DNA from: Marsupella aquatica
Taxonomy: Eukaryota; Marchantiophyta
Assembly: GCA_973895155.1 (NCBI GenBank)
Contig: OZ316892.1
Location: forward strand, 12,028,001-12,092,000
DNA length: 64,000 bases
Direction: 5' to 3'
Positions 23,004 through 34,184 of the stretch are shown piece by piece; position 1 is the first letter of the stretch; each line of letters opens with the position of its first letter. The notes beneath the pieces are model-generated. The model searched no databases, was not told the origin of the DNA, and saw only the letters and a program-made list of their open reading frames with translations. The position numbers and the translations under genes are program-made.

Positions 23004-24092
23004 TAGTGTAAACAATGTTATCTGAATCAAATTAAATGTTCCGAGCAAGTCCATCCAAGCATTGCCAGTCCATCTGGGCTTTCATAGACAAAGTGGAGGT
23101 CCATCCAAGCTTTAGTTTTGCAAATGTGTGATACATTTTGAGAGGTAATAAGGACAACCACTGGCAGTTTTGACTTTCACACGTGCCAAAACTCCTGCCG
23201 TACCCCATCATAGTATGCTAGTCCTGAGCTGGTTTTCAGGCACGTGCCTTTGATGCTTTTTTCACCCAGACAAACATGTGTTCACTTGGGGGAATTGGGG
23301 GATAGTTTTTTGGGGGCACAGTTTGGCGAGAATATAATTATTGCCAAAAATCCTTATACTGCATGTATACTTATTAGACCTCTGTTTGTGAGATATGTCC
23401 ACTTCTAGTTGCATTGGATGCACCTCATTTCACTTGTCAATGGAGAGAAATTCAAATTCTGGGAATGAAGTGAAGTAAGGGGTGGGATCTCCATTAAACT
23501 GACCTGACCTGACAAGGGAGTCTTCCAGGGAAATATATCCTCTCTTTGAAGACTCTTCTGAGTTTGATTCCAGACTCAGTTGCATTCTGAGAGCCATGGT
23601 TTTTACCGAGAGATGGCCAATTAGTCTGATCTAGCTGCCTCAAATCCTGTGGATCTTTGGATGAACTCGCTCCATTGTCCCTATCAGACTCACCAACCTA
23701 CCAGCAGGAGGCGAGAGGTAATCACCACTGTTCTTTGGAACAGACAAAGCCCCCGTCTTAAGAGCCTCTCCTTGTGAACACCCCGCCTGATTGTCCCACA
23801 CAGTCGCCACTATTTCAGGTGAGATTGACAAAAGATGAGAGGGAATGTTGCGTTGTTTATTATTGAATGGTCTCTCGTCTACCCGCTCGTCTAACATTCT
23901 GAAGTCATTGTTAGCCCTGGAAGGAACCTCTCTCATAGAATGCTCAGGGGCTGGCAGATAGGAATGGGCACACCCCTTTTGCAAGAGAAAAGGTCCAAGT
24001 GGCACTAGGAGAATATGAAGCATCCATGGGGGGCAGCGGAGAAGAACAAGTGCAATCGCACCAAGATGGCTCTGATATTGAAATGTTAGAAT
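23004..24092. other. No clear gene; possible 5' part of the L1-like element
   Basis: A 127-codon minus-strand frame (23640-24023) shows no recognisable domain. Because an L1-like element is identifiable downstream, this could be its 5' region or decayed ORF1, but nothing in the sequence proves it. Confidence 0.3.
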
Positions 24093-24407
24093 ATGAATCT
24101 TGTATCGCGAAGAGTCAAATTAATCAAGAAGGAACGTGCACAGAAACTAGAGTTGAGAGCTTCCCCATTTGATCACAAGAAAAAGGACAAAAAGTTTGAG
24201 GATAGAAGATCAAAACCGTTTCAATCAACTAGGGAAGAGAACATGGATATAGACTCCCCTCACAAGTCAAATAGCAAGAAACGTAATTATCAACTAGCGG
24301 TTGCAACATTGCTTGAGAAAAGTGAAGGTCACTTGGAATGCCTAATTAGCAATCAGGACAAGAGCTGCATATGGGTTCTCTATCTAAATCTTTCTGATCA
24401 ATCCTGA
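24093..24407 (+). pseudogene. Basic ORF fragment, possibly the ORF1 tail of the L1-like element
   Basis: A 104-codon frame is rich in Lys, Arg and Ser (KKERAQKLELR, KKDKKFEDRRSK, SNSKKRNYQLAVATLLEK). It lies on the same strand as, and just upstream of, the L1-like endonuclease once the CACTA-1 insertion is removed. ORF1 of plant L1 elements encodes a basic nucleic-acid-binding protein, which fits the position and composition. No zinc knuckle is seen, and the 5' part is missing or decayed. The assignment rests on position. Confidence 0.35.
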
Positions 24408-24451
24408 ATGTTTTGGTCCATTCAAGAATTTTGGGCAAGGGGAGTAGAGTA

Positions 24452-24870
24452 CACTACAACACTACCTACACCTTTTGCGAACTTGAAAGCATCGCAAACA
24501 ACAAAGGAAATCAAAAAACAAAACTCGCCTTTGCAAAGTATCGCGCATCGCAATAGAATCGCAAACTGCGAAGCCCAAAGGTTCGCATCCGGTCTTTCGC
24601 AAGACCTTCGCAACGCCTTCGCAACTTGCGACACTAATAGAATCGCAAAGGACTCACATTTAAGCGACTCGGTGGGCGTCGCGAGAGGCTTGCGATAATA
24701 ATCAAGTAGTTAAATATTTGCAATCCCAGAAGTTTGGTAATTGGTTTGCGATATTAAGTTAATGGTAGTTATGCCATGAACATGGCTTCGCATTTTTGTG
24801 AACGTATGTGGTTTGCATAATGTTTGCGATACCTTCAATATGGTAAATATGCGAATTGGGTTGTTCGCAT
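24452..24870. repeat. Left subterminal repeat region of CACTA-1
   Basis: TTTGCGAA, TTCGCAAA and one-off variants (TCGCAAAC, TTCGCAAC, TTTGCGAT) recur at short intervals in both orientations from the terminus to about 24870. Such clusters bind TnpA-type proteins in En/Spm. The same motif clusters inside the element at about 25740-25920 (TnpA intron 1) and 27210-27440 (TnpA promoter side), and at the right end. Confidence 0.8.
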
Positions 24871-25134
24871 AGGTTTCGCAAGATGTCTTGAGGCTAGGGT
24901 TTAGATTTAGAGTTTTGAATTATGGTTGGGGTCTTGTTGTCCAACACGGAGAATGAGGTCTGAATCAAAATTGCTTTATAGAAAATTGATAGGTACACAA
25001 AAATTAGGGTTTCCTAAACCCTAAACCCTAGATGGGTGTCATATGACAAGCTAGGTCCCTATAAGACTACCCATATCAAAACTATATACTACACTAAGTA
25101 AATGGGCATCCCATAGGCACTACACCACCAAGCT

Positions 25135-27110
25135 CTAGAATGGGGTCCTCCTACTCCTTGTTGCCGGCCTCTTCCCCTTGTCCCTCTTGCGATGATCCGG
25201 ACGTGGCACAGGAGGTGGTGCTGGCTGCTCCTCCACATCTGGTTCCTCCTCGTCCTCGTCCTCATCCTCTTCCTCCCCCTCCTGCTGGGAAACTCCTCCT
25301 ATTGGTCCAGATCCACTACTCCCTCCTACCTTGGGCCCCTTTGTTGTGGTCCCCTCATTGTTCTCATCGGTGCTGCTGGTATCACTGGCATCCTCATCAT
25401 CCTGTTTGCACAGCACAACGCCAAATTGGTTTAGGTTTACGGAATGAAAAGATAAGTGGATTGGGTGGGAAAAACTGAAGGGGATACATGCACTTACAGT
25501 CGCCAACTCTACGTCAACCAAGTCAAAGAGATGTTTGGCTCCATGCGCAGCTCCTATCTCCATCTCTTTTGCTGTTATCTTCCTGCGGTACCTCTTATAC
25601 TACCACAACCAAACATTCCAAAACCAAAATCGATCGAGGTTAATATGCTATAAACCCAAGAAAAATGCATGGAGGTGCTAATAGGGTGCCCCCTAACACA
25701 AAACTGGGCTCAATAACCCTTAGCGGTTTTTTTTAAACATAATACACACTTGCAAAACTCCCCACTTCGCAAATTCAAATAAATTGGCTGTTTGCGAAGT
25801 AGTTTGCGAAGCGAGTTATTTCGCAATAGCTTCGCATTTACAACTTTAAAAAATGCCATGATAGACTTTGCGAAACATTTGTGAAGCAACCCGCATCGCA
25901 AAAGCTTCGCAAACTCTGTTTTTAAAAAATTCCGAGAAATCTCTAAGGCACGCAATGTGTCAGGGTGACCTAAAGTACAAGGCAGGCCGTAAGAAAGAAA
26001 CAAGAGGTATGCAGGGGGGCATTGCAGGTTTGGATAGCAATTGAAAGCAAGGAAATAGAAGCAGGGGAGGAGAGGAGAGGGCCCACTCACAAAGTGTGCT
26101 TTGAGGCCGGGAAGTCCACCTTGGCCCATCTTGTGCGTGGTCTTGGGCCGTTTGCTGACTCGCTCAGCTGCAAGGATGAATTTTTGGGGTGGTGCACCCA
26201 CTTCATCCACAATGTGTTGCATGTGAGACACTTTCTCAGCCATTGCCTTGAGCTCTCGGTCGGACTTCCCGGCCTTCTGTGCCTTGGCTTCCATCTCCTT
26301 CCAGAAGAGAAGGTTCCTGGCAGCTCTCATCTACACCTCCACTTTGTAAAAGACATTCCACACGTCCTCAGTGAATTGCAGTGGCCTCCTCACGTTTCTG
26401 TACTCCTCCAAGTTTGCCAGGTAGGCCCTTACCTTCTTCCTATCATGGTACCGTGCTTGAGACATTGAATTGGAAATTCTATCTGCAAGCCACTGTTCAT
26501 CAATCTCTGCTCCATTTCGAAATGAATCTTTGATTTGACTCATTACTTTCTTCTGGTCTGCCTTGCTGAGTTTCCCCCACTCAACTCCTCGTGCAAAATT
26601 GGAGCGCACCATAAGCCTGATAGTGCTCTTTGCCCCGGTGTAGGCCAGTTCAGTAGGAATGCCTTCGATCAAGGCAATCATAGGCAGCTTCTTCCTCTCT
26701 TCCTCCTTCTTTCGCTGCTCCTCCCGCTGTGCTCTTATCTCATCTCGTTCCTCTCTCCTCCTCTTCTTTTCTAGGGTAGCAGGTGAGACTACTCCTGCCT
26801 TGGCCCTCTCCTCCTTCTTACGCTTCTTCTCTCTTGCCTTCTGTTGAGCTGCACTCCTTTGCTCCTCCTCCCTTGCAATGTTCCCTGCATCTACTCCCGT
26901 TTGCAAGGCTTGCCCAAGGATTGCACTCAAAGAAGCAATCCCTGCTGGTGTAGTCAAATCTAAGTGGCTCAACTGTGCTGCATTGAGGTGCTCAACCATC
27001 AAATCGGTCCATTGATTCCTCTCCTGCTCCCCATTGCCTTCATTCCCATTGCCACTGTCACTCACCCCTGCCCCATCACCTCCATTTGCTCCATTGGAAT
27101 CCATAGCCAA
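25135..27110 (-). pseudogene. TnpA-like gene of CACTA-1 (3 exons, one in-frame stop)
   Basis: Exons 27110-26091, 25599-25498 and 25401-25135 join in phase at GTGAGT and GTAAGT donors, giving about 462 codons. A Gly/Asn-rich start is followed by a long Lys/Glu-rich helical stretch (KKRKKEERAKAG). Next comes a domain with WGKLSKADQKK, YHDRKKVRAYLANLEEYRNV and LLFWKEMEAKAQKAGKS, a layout like plant transposase En/Spm accessory proteins. A basic end follows, and the last exon is acidic (EEEDEDEDEEEP) with a Lys/Arg tail. TnpA proteins bind subterminal repeats to assemble transposon ends. An in-frame TAG at codon 260 (26331-26333) interrupts the domain. The gene is divergent from TNP2. TnpA identity is by position and composition. 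Confidence 0.65.
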
Positions 27111-28386
27111 GCCACCCCTCGAGCGCGCGCGAGCTCCCTTCTCCCTCCCTACGCTTGAAATTTGTCAAATGCCGCTGAGTACGCCGCGGCCGAGTGCAAA
27201 AGTACAAGCGGGAAAGACTTGCGAAGCAACCCGTTTCACAAGTTGCGATTCTTCTTGTTTCGCATATAGTTTCTCAATTTTGCGAAACCATTGCGACGTG
27301 AAAGGCTTCACAACACCTTCGCTCTCTCACAGAAATGCTCTCGGGCTCTGTTTTTCTGAAGGTCGTGCGAAAGCAGCAGCTTCGCAAACCTCAATTCTAA
27401 TTTGTGATGGTATTTGCGAAGGAAGCGGCTTCGCAAGACATTGGCAACTCGTCCTGGGGGAATGTTGGTTTCATTTGAAAGGGTTTTTTCAAAGGTGAAG
27501 TGGACCCCTCTATACTCATATTTGGAATGCTTTTTGGCCATGTTTTGGGTGTTAGATAATAGTTGAAGGCGGGTTTGAAGGGTTAGGCAGATTTCAGGTT
27601 AATGGGTTATGTATGGTGTTGGTTTAGGCTAAGGTTTGGGTTTATATTAGTTTAGAAGAAATAATAAAGGTGTGGGATTTGGTTTACAAGAAATAAGTAA
27701 GGTTTGGGTTTAGGGTTTTAGGGTTTGGGGTTTTTAAATAGAAAGGTCTCTAGGGTTGAAGAAAGGTTTGGGTTTGTGTGTAAGTCAGATTTAGGTTTAA
27801 TAGGAAGGAAGGTTTGGATAAGACAAAGCAAGGTTTCATGAGATTTATATTGCAGCCTTTTGGGTTTAAGAGAGGTTCATTGGGTTTATGAATCAAAAGG
27901 GGATTGGCATGGGTTTTGCTAACAAAGGAGGGGAATATATGATAGCTTGCAGGGGGCGGCACTTTTTGATGATTTGATACTAATGCATATGCATTGTGAG
28001 AGCCCGGGCATCTGAAAGGTAAACATTGCATGATCGGCTAAAGTGTTCCTTTCATGTACTTAACACTTTTGGTTGCCACTATGTATAAAGGGGACATGTG
28101 TATAGGGTTTTTTGTTCTTGTCTGGTCCAGATTATTGTGCTTACATATACATGGAATGGTTGCAGCTTTTCCCTCATACTTTCAGATTGGGTTCATTAAT
28201 TATCTTACAGCCACAAGACCTATTGGCACTGCTGAGCCCGGGTCTCATAAAGGTACCTTTTTTATTGCTATGGTCATTTTGGTTTGGGTTTCTTGTCATC
28301 ATTATTTGGGAACTTTGATTTATATCATTTTGTGGTATGTTTTGGTCATAACATGCCCATTTTAATTATATCTTGTTACAGGGGAT
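27111..28386. promoter_or_regulatory. Divergent promoter region between the TnpA-like and SET/TNP2 genes
   Basis: The stretch has further TTTGCGAA/TTCGCAAA motifs (about 27210-27440), then T/G-rich sequence with GGGTTTAGGG repeats (about 27700-27740). Candidate splice donors CTGAAAG|GTAAAC near 28019 and CATAAAG|GTACC near 28251, each after a GAGCCCGGG block, suggest alternative non-coding leader exons for the plus-strand gene. The acceptor TTGTTACAG at about 28380 precedes the first ATG. Confidence 0.45.
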
Positions 28387-29536
28387 ATGTCTTCATCTTC
28401 TGAAATCTCCACCACAGACTCGTCCTCCTCTGATGAAGATACACCACCTCCACCTCAACATCACACGACCGCACCTCCTCCTCGCGGTCCACCCCGTCAA
28501 CTTTGTGAATGTTCCAGATGTGTGGGTCAGGTTTCCCAAAAATCTTACATATGTGCCCAACATATTGAGAGATATGGGCGTTGTGGACGTCATACGGCAG
28601 GGGCTTCTTCATCTCATATGGTAAGTGTTATGCCTTAGTTTTCCTACCCTATTCCCATTACTCAATGGTTGAAGGTTTGCAATTTCACACCTACTTTTGT
28701 TTGTTTTGGTTTCGGTGGAATAGGTATCCAATAGGCCTAGACCTGCGGCACAAGCACCCTATGTCCCATCACAAGGTGTTCTAGATGCTATAGGCAATGC
28801 ATTCTCAAAAGCCTTGGGTCTAGCAAGGCCCACCAGTCCTAGGGAAGTTGGGGTTGAGGCTATTGTCCCAAGAGGGAGAAAGCGTTCCAAGAGGCGGGCC
28901 CGAGGGGATACTGATTTGTACAAGGCAGTGGTTACGGGTCGGTGGGGTGATTGTGAGTTCACTGGCAGATGTGTCCCTATCATCAAGGACTGGGATCCTG
29001 AGACTCTTGGTTTGCCACAACAGCTTTCCTACGGTGCGGAGGTAGAGGTTTGGGGTAGACGTTGGGTTATCAAACCTTCCACAGTTGGGGATAAACATGG
29101 CTATGGATTTTTTGCCTGTGAGGACATCATTGTGGACGCCGAGAGTGGTAGAGGTGGACGCGGCCGAGAGGGGCCTACTTTGTTTCCTTATGGTGGACCC
29201 ATCTACAAGAGAAGACATTGGAACATGATCCTTGCACAACACCCTGAGTGGAAGACTTATGCATTGGACATGGATACTTTTGATGGAAACACTAGAAGGT
29301 ATAGTGAGCAGCGTGTCATAGATGGGGACCCCATACGGACTGGGAATATTGCTGGTTTCATAAACAGTACCGTGGGGACTCGCCCTAAGCGTAGGCAAAA
29401 TTGTGAGTGGGTTTTCATTGAGGGTCCTCCGCCAGCACCTTATGGCCAGACATATCATCATGACCATTGCCTAGTTGTAGCAACAAGGACCATTAACTCA
29501 GGGGATGAGTTATTTACTCAATATGAGTGGGATTAG
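28387..29536 (+). CDS. SET-domain protein encoded inside CACTA-1 (348 aa, intact)
   Basis: SET domains transfer methyl groups from S-adenosylmethionine to lysines, mostly on histones. Two exons, 28387-28620 and 28724-29536, join in phase 0 (ATG|GTAAGT; AG|GTATCC). Exon 1 ends in a zinc-type motif, CxCxxC...C...H (CECSRCVGQ; residues about 41-62), like the start of TNP2 transposases. After a basic NLS-like stretch (GRKRSKRRAR, 129-138) a SET domain covers about 190-347: HGYGFFA (GxG, 203-209), FPYGGPIY, RVIDGD, GNIAGFINST (the N-H-S region, 286-295), HDHCLVVATR and GDELFTQYEW at the end. The NHSC His and the post-SET cysteines are not evident, so activity is uncertain. Exon 2 sits between the first and second TNP2 exons. 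Unlike its neighbours in the element, the frame has no stops. Confidence 0.82.
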
Positions 29537-29712
29537 GGTTAAGTTAAGGGTCATAGGTGGTATGTTGCATATCAAAGGACACTACATATGGCCTTTGGCC
29601 ACATTTTGTATTTGCACCACAACCAATATTATTTCATTTTTGCACACCCCTAGCCCATTTTTGTGTGTGTTCTCTTTGCAATATAACTTTCAATTGTTTG
29701 CTTTGTTTTTAG

Positions 29713-32700
29713 AATGTGCGACCCTCTCCAAATATGTTACCACGGAGATTGAGAGCAACATATCGAGAAATGGGTATGCCAGAAGAAGGACATGGATCAG
29801 AGTCACACTCCTCATCAAGTGCTAGTGGAAGCAGTAACCCTGATGAAGAGGTACCTCAGACGGATGAACAAGTAACTGATGACCAGGATAGAGCCATGGA
29901 TGACTTTATGGTTGATTGGTTTGGTGCCGAAAACCTTGGTGATGACCTTCCCAATGAAGGGCAGGTGCCCCCCAATGATCCATGCCCAAGACATACCCCT
30001 GAGGGACAACGCCAATGGGAAGAAGCAGAGGAACATGCCCGAACACCTATCTATGAGGGTGCTCGTTTGAGTCGTCTTTCAGCCATCTTGGGGTTGATGA
30101 ACCTATAGGCCAAACACAAGGCAAGCAATGCCTTGTTATCTGATATGTTTGCACTTTGCCATGACCTTATGTTGCCCACTGAGAATGTGTTGCCAGCAAC
30201 TTGGAAGGAGGCAAAGAGTGTTCTCTCATCTATTGGCATGGAATATCATATTGTTCATGCATGTGTGAATGATTGCATGTTATTTCATGGGGCCAATGCA
30301 AACATGACACAATGTACAACATGTGATGAGCCTCGCTATGACCCCAACATGCTAACAAAGAAGGTGCCAAGGAAGGCTGTTCGTTGGTTTCCCATCATTC
30401 CTCGGTTGTTGCACATGTATCGGTAATCTGACTTGGCAGAGTTGATGGTATGGCATAAGACTCATCGATCAGAGTCTGGTGTCATGCGGTTGCCAGTTGA
30501 CTCCCCTGCTCACAAACATATTGAGGCAACATGGCCAGACTTTGCACATGATCCTTGCCATGTGAGGCTGGGATTGGCATCTGATGGAGTTAGCCCTCAT
30601 TCACTTGGAGGAAAGGGGCAACCTACATCAGTTTGGCCTGTGGTTGTCATGAATTATAACTCCCACCATGGCTATCCATGAAGAAGGGGTTCCTTTTATT
30701 GTCTTTGATTATCCCAGGTCCAAAAAAGGTGAAGAACTTTGACACTTACTTGGCACTATTGGTTGGAGAACTTCAAAAATTATGGAATGGAGTGTGGGCA
30801 TATGATGGCAGGAAAATTACAGGAGGTTTTCCACGTGTCTTTCAATTGAGAGGGATCATTTGTTGGACAATGCATGACTATCCTGGTAAGATGACTTCCA
30901 TGCCATTTGCAACCCTTCAATAATGTGTAGTTCCTAGTGATGTTTCTCATGTGACAACTCTAACATAAAATTTGCATGGTTTGATTTCTTCTATGTAAGC
31001 AGGGTTTGGTTTTGTCTCTGGATTGCAAACTCAGGGGTACAAAGCTTGCTCTACTTGTGGCCCAAGCTTAGAGGACATGGCCACATATTGTTCATGGATT
31101 AGAAAGATTGTTTATAATGGGCATACAAAGTTTCTTCCCATGGGGCATGAGATGAGGTTTGACCTACTTCTATTCTCCTCCTTTGACATGCCATTTGGTG
31201 ATGAGCGTGAAATTCCTGATGTAACAAGTTTTGCACATTGGAAGTCACTAGCTGATAGGGTGGCAGACCCAAATGATTCCTTCACCTTTGATAGGACAGG
31301 TTTGACCAGGTGGAGTATACTAGCCACTTTGCCCTATTGGTCTGAGTTGAAGATCCGTCATCTTTTAGACCCCATGCACATAGAGGGAAATGTGGGGAAG
31401 GCTTTGATAAAGCATTTTTATGGGGAGAAGGACACTAATTTTAGGGAGGCATGCAAGGAGATGGAAATGCATCCAGATGTTTGGGTGACAATTGATCCTA
31501 TCACAGGTGTGAAGAATCGTCCTTCTGCTCCTTGGGTGTTGAGTGTTGGCCAAAGACGTGAATTTCGGAACCGTATAGGAGAGATGCGGTTTCCTACAGG
31601 CTATGGTGCTAACCTTCGAAAAGCTTTTGGGATGGAGGACAATCACAAGTGGCCACGATATCTAAAGACACATGACTATCATCGCCTATTGCAACATATA
31701 TTGCCAGTGGCAATTATAGGTATAGGGAGTGAAGAAGTGCAAGATGTCATCTGGTCATTGGGTCGTTTGTTGAGATGGATATGCTCAAAGGAGATATATG
31801 TAGAAGAGATCCCTGGGATGGAGGTATTGGCAGCTGAGGTGGTATGCAAGTTGGAGAAAGCCCTTCCTCCTTCCTTCTTTGATTGTCAGGTTCATTTACT
31901 TGTGCATCTTGTGCGGGAGGTTGCCATTGCAGGTCCAATGTATTGTAGATGGATGTATTGGCTTGAGCGTTACATGGCGGTGTTGAAGGCTTATGTACGT
32001 AACCGTGCACGGGTGGAGGGAAGCATAGCTACAGGATACTTGGCAGCAGAGAGTATGTTTTATTGTAGTAACATCTTGGCCACCATTGATCCTACTTGTC
32101 CACGTACTTGGATGGAGGAAAGAGAAGAGGAGGAGGACCGTTTAACAGGTGCCACAAAAACACGCATGTTGATATCAACACTCCACAGTTGACAACATTT
32201 ATGTTGAGTAATAGTAATATCATGGAGAAATGGAGAGAGTTTTATGAGAATGCCAAGAGAACAAGTCAAAGAGCAAGAATTTTTCCTAAGATGCATGAGT
32301 ATATGAAGCAAAAGTTGCTTGAGTTGGATGACATGGTGACACAAGGAGGAGATGTGTCCCACTTTCCTACCATCACAGATGACGTTCGGACCATTGTTCA
32401 TGGCCCTTTGAGAGTGGTGACATCCAAGACGGCTATGTGGACACAAGGGAGACACTTCAGGTCCACTAGTACCTAACCTTTCTTCCTCTATTAATTCATG
32501 TAGACCTTATTTTGATTAGTTATTTCTATTGTTTAAAAACTTTCTATTATCATTAATGACATCCATGACTGTAATGTTGGCTTCTATATTTATGCCATAG
32601 GCCATGTGGGTTTTGGCTATTTAGGGATGGGTGTCATATTTTGATGATTATTACATTAATGGTATCTTTTACAGTGTAATAAAAATTTGTGGGTTTTGTT

Positions 32701-33198
32701 AATTTCAGGGTTTCTTCCCTTGATGAGAAGAGGGGTCGTACTTTTGATTGTGGAGTTCAAGGGGAATTTTCTCAAGACTCCAGAAGCAGCCGCCATGACA
32801 GGAACATTGTTAGAGATGTTGTGCCACACTATGGGAAGATAGAGGAGATCTTGGTGGTATCATATGACAACCATTCAAAGTTTGAGGAATATGTCTTCAA
32901 GTGCAAGTGGTTCAAAGTGAACCTTGTTGGTCAAAATTGCACTGTACTTCAAGATGAGAGTGGGTTTACACGGTTGAAGACAAGTGCCACTAGTGTTCAA
33001 GCATCTCATTGGCAAACGTCAGAACCATTTGCTTTCCCATCACACTTGGAGCAATGTTTCTACATTCCATACCCCTTAGACACCGAGTGGTCAATTGTCA
33101 TCACCTATGTGCCACGTTCTCGTTCCATTGTTTCTGAGAAGCCAGATGTTATTGTATCAGACCTAGATGACCTTGAGGCCGATGAGGACCAAGTGTGA
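29713..33198 (+). pseudogene. TNP2-type CACTA transposase of CACTA-1, decayed
   Basis: TNP2 (TnpD) is the DDE-type catalytic transposase of plant CACTA elements. The body starts at acceptor TTTTTAG|AAT (29713), in phase with the zinc exon 28387-28620. Recognisable blocks: CNDCMLFHG with a CTTCDEPRY cluster, RWFPIIPRLL, the LGLASDGVSP block, SLIIPGPK, DYPGKxGFVSG across an intron (30886-31002), LDPMHIEGNVGK, the DUF4218-type LPPSFFDCQVHLLVHL...RWMYWLERYM, and a DUF4216-type C-terminus (32709-33198; FKCKWFKVN). Lesions: stops at 30106 (LMNL*AKHK) and 30424 (HMYR*SDLAEL), a frameshift near 30660 and another near 32150-32200. It cannot make a full transposase. Element mobility would need a protein from another copy. 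Confidence 0.88.
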
Positions 33199-34159
33199 GG
33201 GACATATTTATATGCACTTGGGTCCAGCCTAGACATTTGTTCATGTTATATTTGATTTGTTCATGTTTGGTGATATAAAAAAAAGGATTGTCTATATTTA
33301 TATTTGCCATTCACTTTGGAATGAGTCATACTCATGACATATGTATTGTATTGTTTTATTGTGATCACTTGTGAATTTTACATGCAACTTTCTATCTAAC
33401 CTTTGTTGCTCAATATAACTTTATTTCCTACTTATTCCATAATTTTCATTCTCACTCTCGTGTTTCCCTCCTCCGTGGTACGTTTGTCCCTCCTCCTCCC
33501 TTCCTCTTTCTCCTCCCTCCTTCCTCTTCCATTGTACTCCCTCCCTTTTCCATCCTTCATTGTACCTCCCTCCATCCTCCCTTCCTCTTCCCTCCTGCCC
33601 CATCCATATATTGGACCATCCACCCTCTTCATTGTCTCACCTCACAATAATCTTAATTTTTAGTTTGCAAACAATTTGCGAAGCTCACAAACTCTCACCG
33701 GACTCGCAATTTCTATGAATCTTCTTGTTTCTCAATATTTCCATACTACACTCTTTGCACACTTGTGATGCAAAATCAATCACAAATTTCATATTTTCAC
33801 CGTTTCGCAAATCTTTCATCCTCCGACATTCTTAAACTTGTCAAACAACTACTATCGCAAAACATTTTCAATCCAATCTTCTTCGCAAATATTTACATGA
33901 GTTAGTTTCAGAGTCGGCGAGCGATTTTTCCATCTTCGGAAGGCGCCTTTCTATTCGACGCGTTTCGGTAAAATTTGCAAAACCACGTACTTCGCAATTT
34001 ATTAGCGATATAATGTACTTCAGCTATTATATTTGCGATAGGGATAGAATCGCAAATTGTGATGCGGGTTGATTCGCAAAATATGCAAAGCGCCGCCCAT
34101 CGGAAATACAAGAGCGTCGACAAACATACCTTCGCAAAAGTGTCAAATATGTTGTAGTG
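33199..34159. repeat. 3' flank and right subterminal repeats of CACTA-1
   Basis: After the TNP2 stop come about 460 bp of T/C-rich sequence with a CTCCCTCC-type pyrimidine run (33460-33600). Then a cluster of TTCGCAAA/TTTGCGAA variants runs from about 33660 to the terminus GTTGTAGTG at 34159. Frames opened by the CT-rich tract are low-complexity and not genes. Confidence 0.7.
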
Positions 34160-34184
34160 AGTAGAAGTAGGATGGGTTTGTTAT

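Larger units (their letters stand above)
24452..34159 (+). mobile_element. CACTA-1: 9.7-kb CACTA (En/Spm) transposon with SET-domain gene
   Basis: The left end is CACTACAACACTACCTACAC and the right end, reverse-complemented, is CACTACAACATATTTGACAC. They share CACTACAACA exactly and then CTTTTGCGAA, giving an imperfect inverted repeat of about 29 bp. AGTA flanks both sides (24448-24451 and 34160-34163); CACTA elements usually duplicate 3 bp, so one base may be chance. Both ends are packed with TTTGCGAA/TTCGCAAA motifs, likely TnpA-binding sites. Gene content: a TnpA-like gene (minus, 27110-25135), then a SET gene and TNP2 (plus). TNP2 and TnpA carry stops or frameshifts, so the copy is probably not autonomous. 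Confidence 0.92.

Noticed and set aside
24893-25031. CCCTAAACCCTAAACCCTAG as an interstitial telomere
   Set aside because: Only two to three units. It is more likely a telo-box-like promoter motif or chance; similar short runs occur at 22080 and 27715.
33403-33663. CT-rich frames on both strands before the CACTA-1 right end
   Set aside because: Low-complexity pyrimidine tract producing Leu/Ser/Pro or Arg/Glu/Gly frames.
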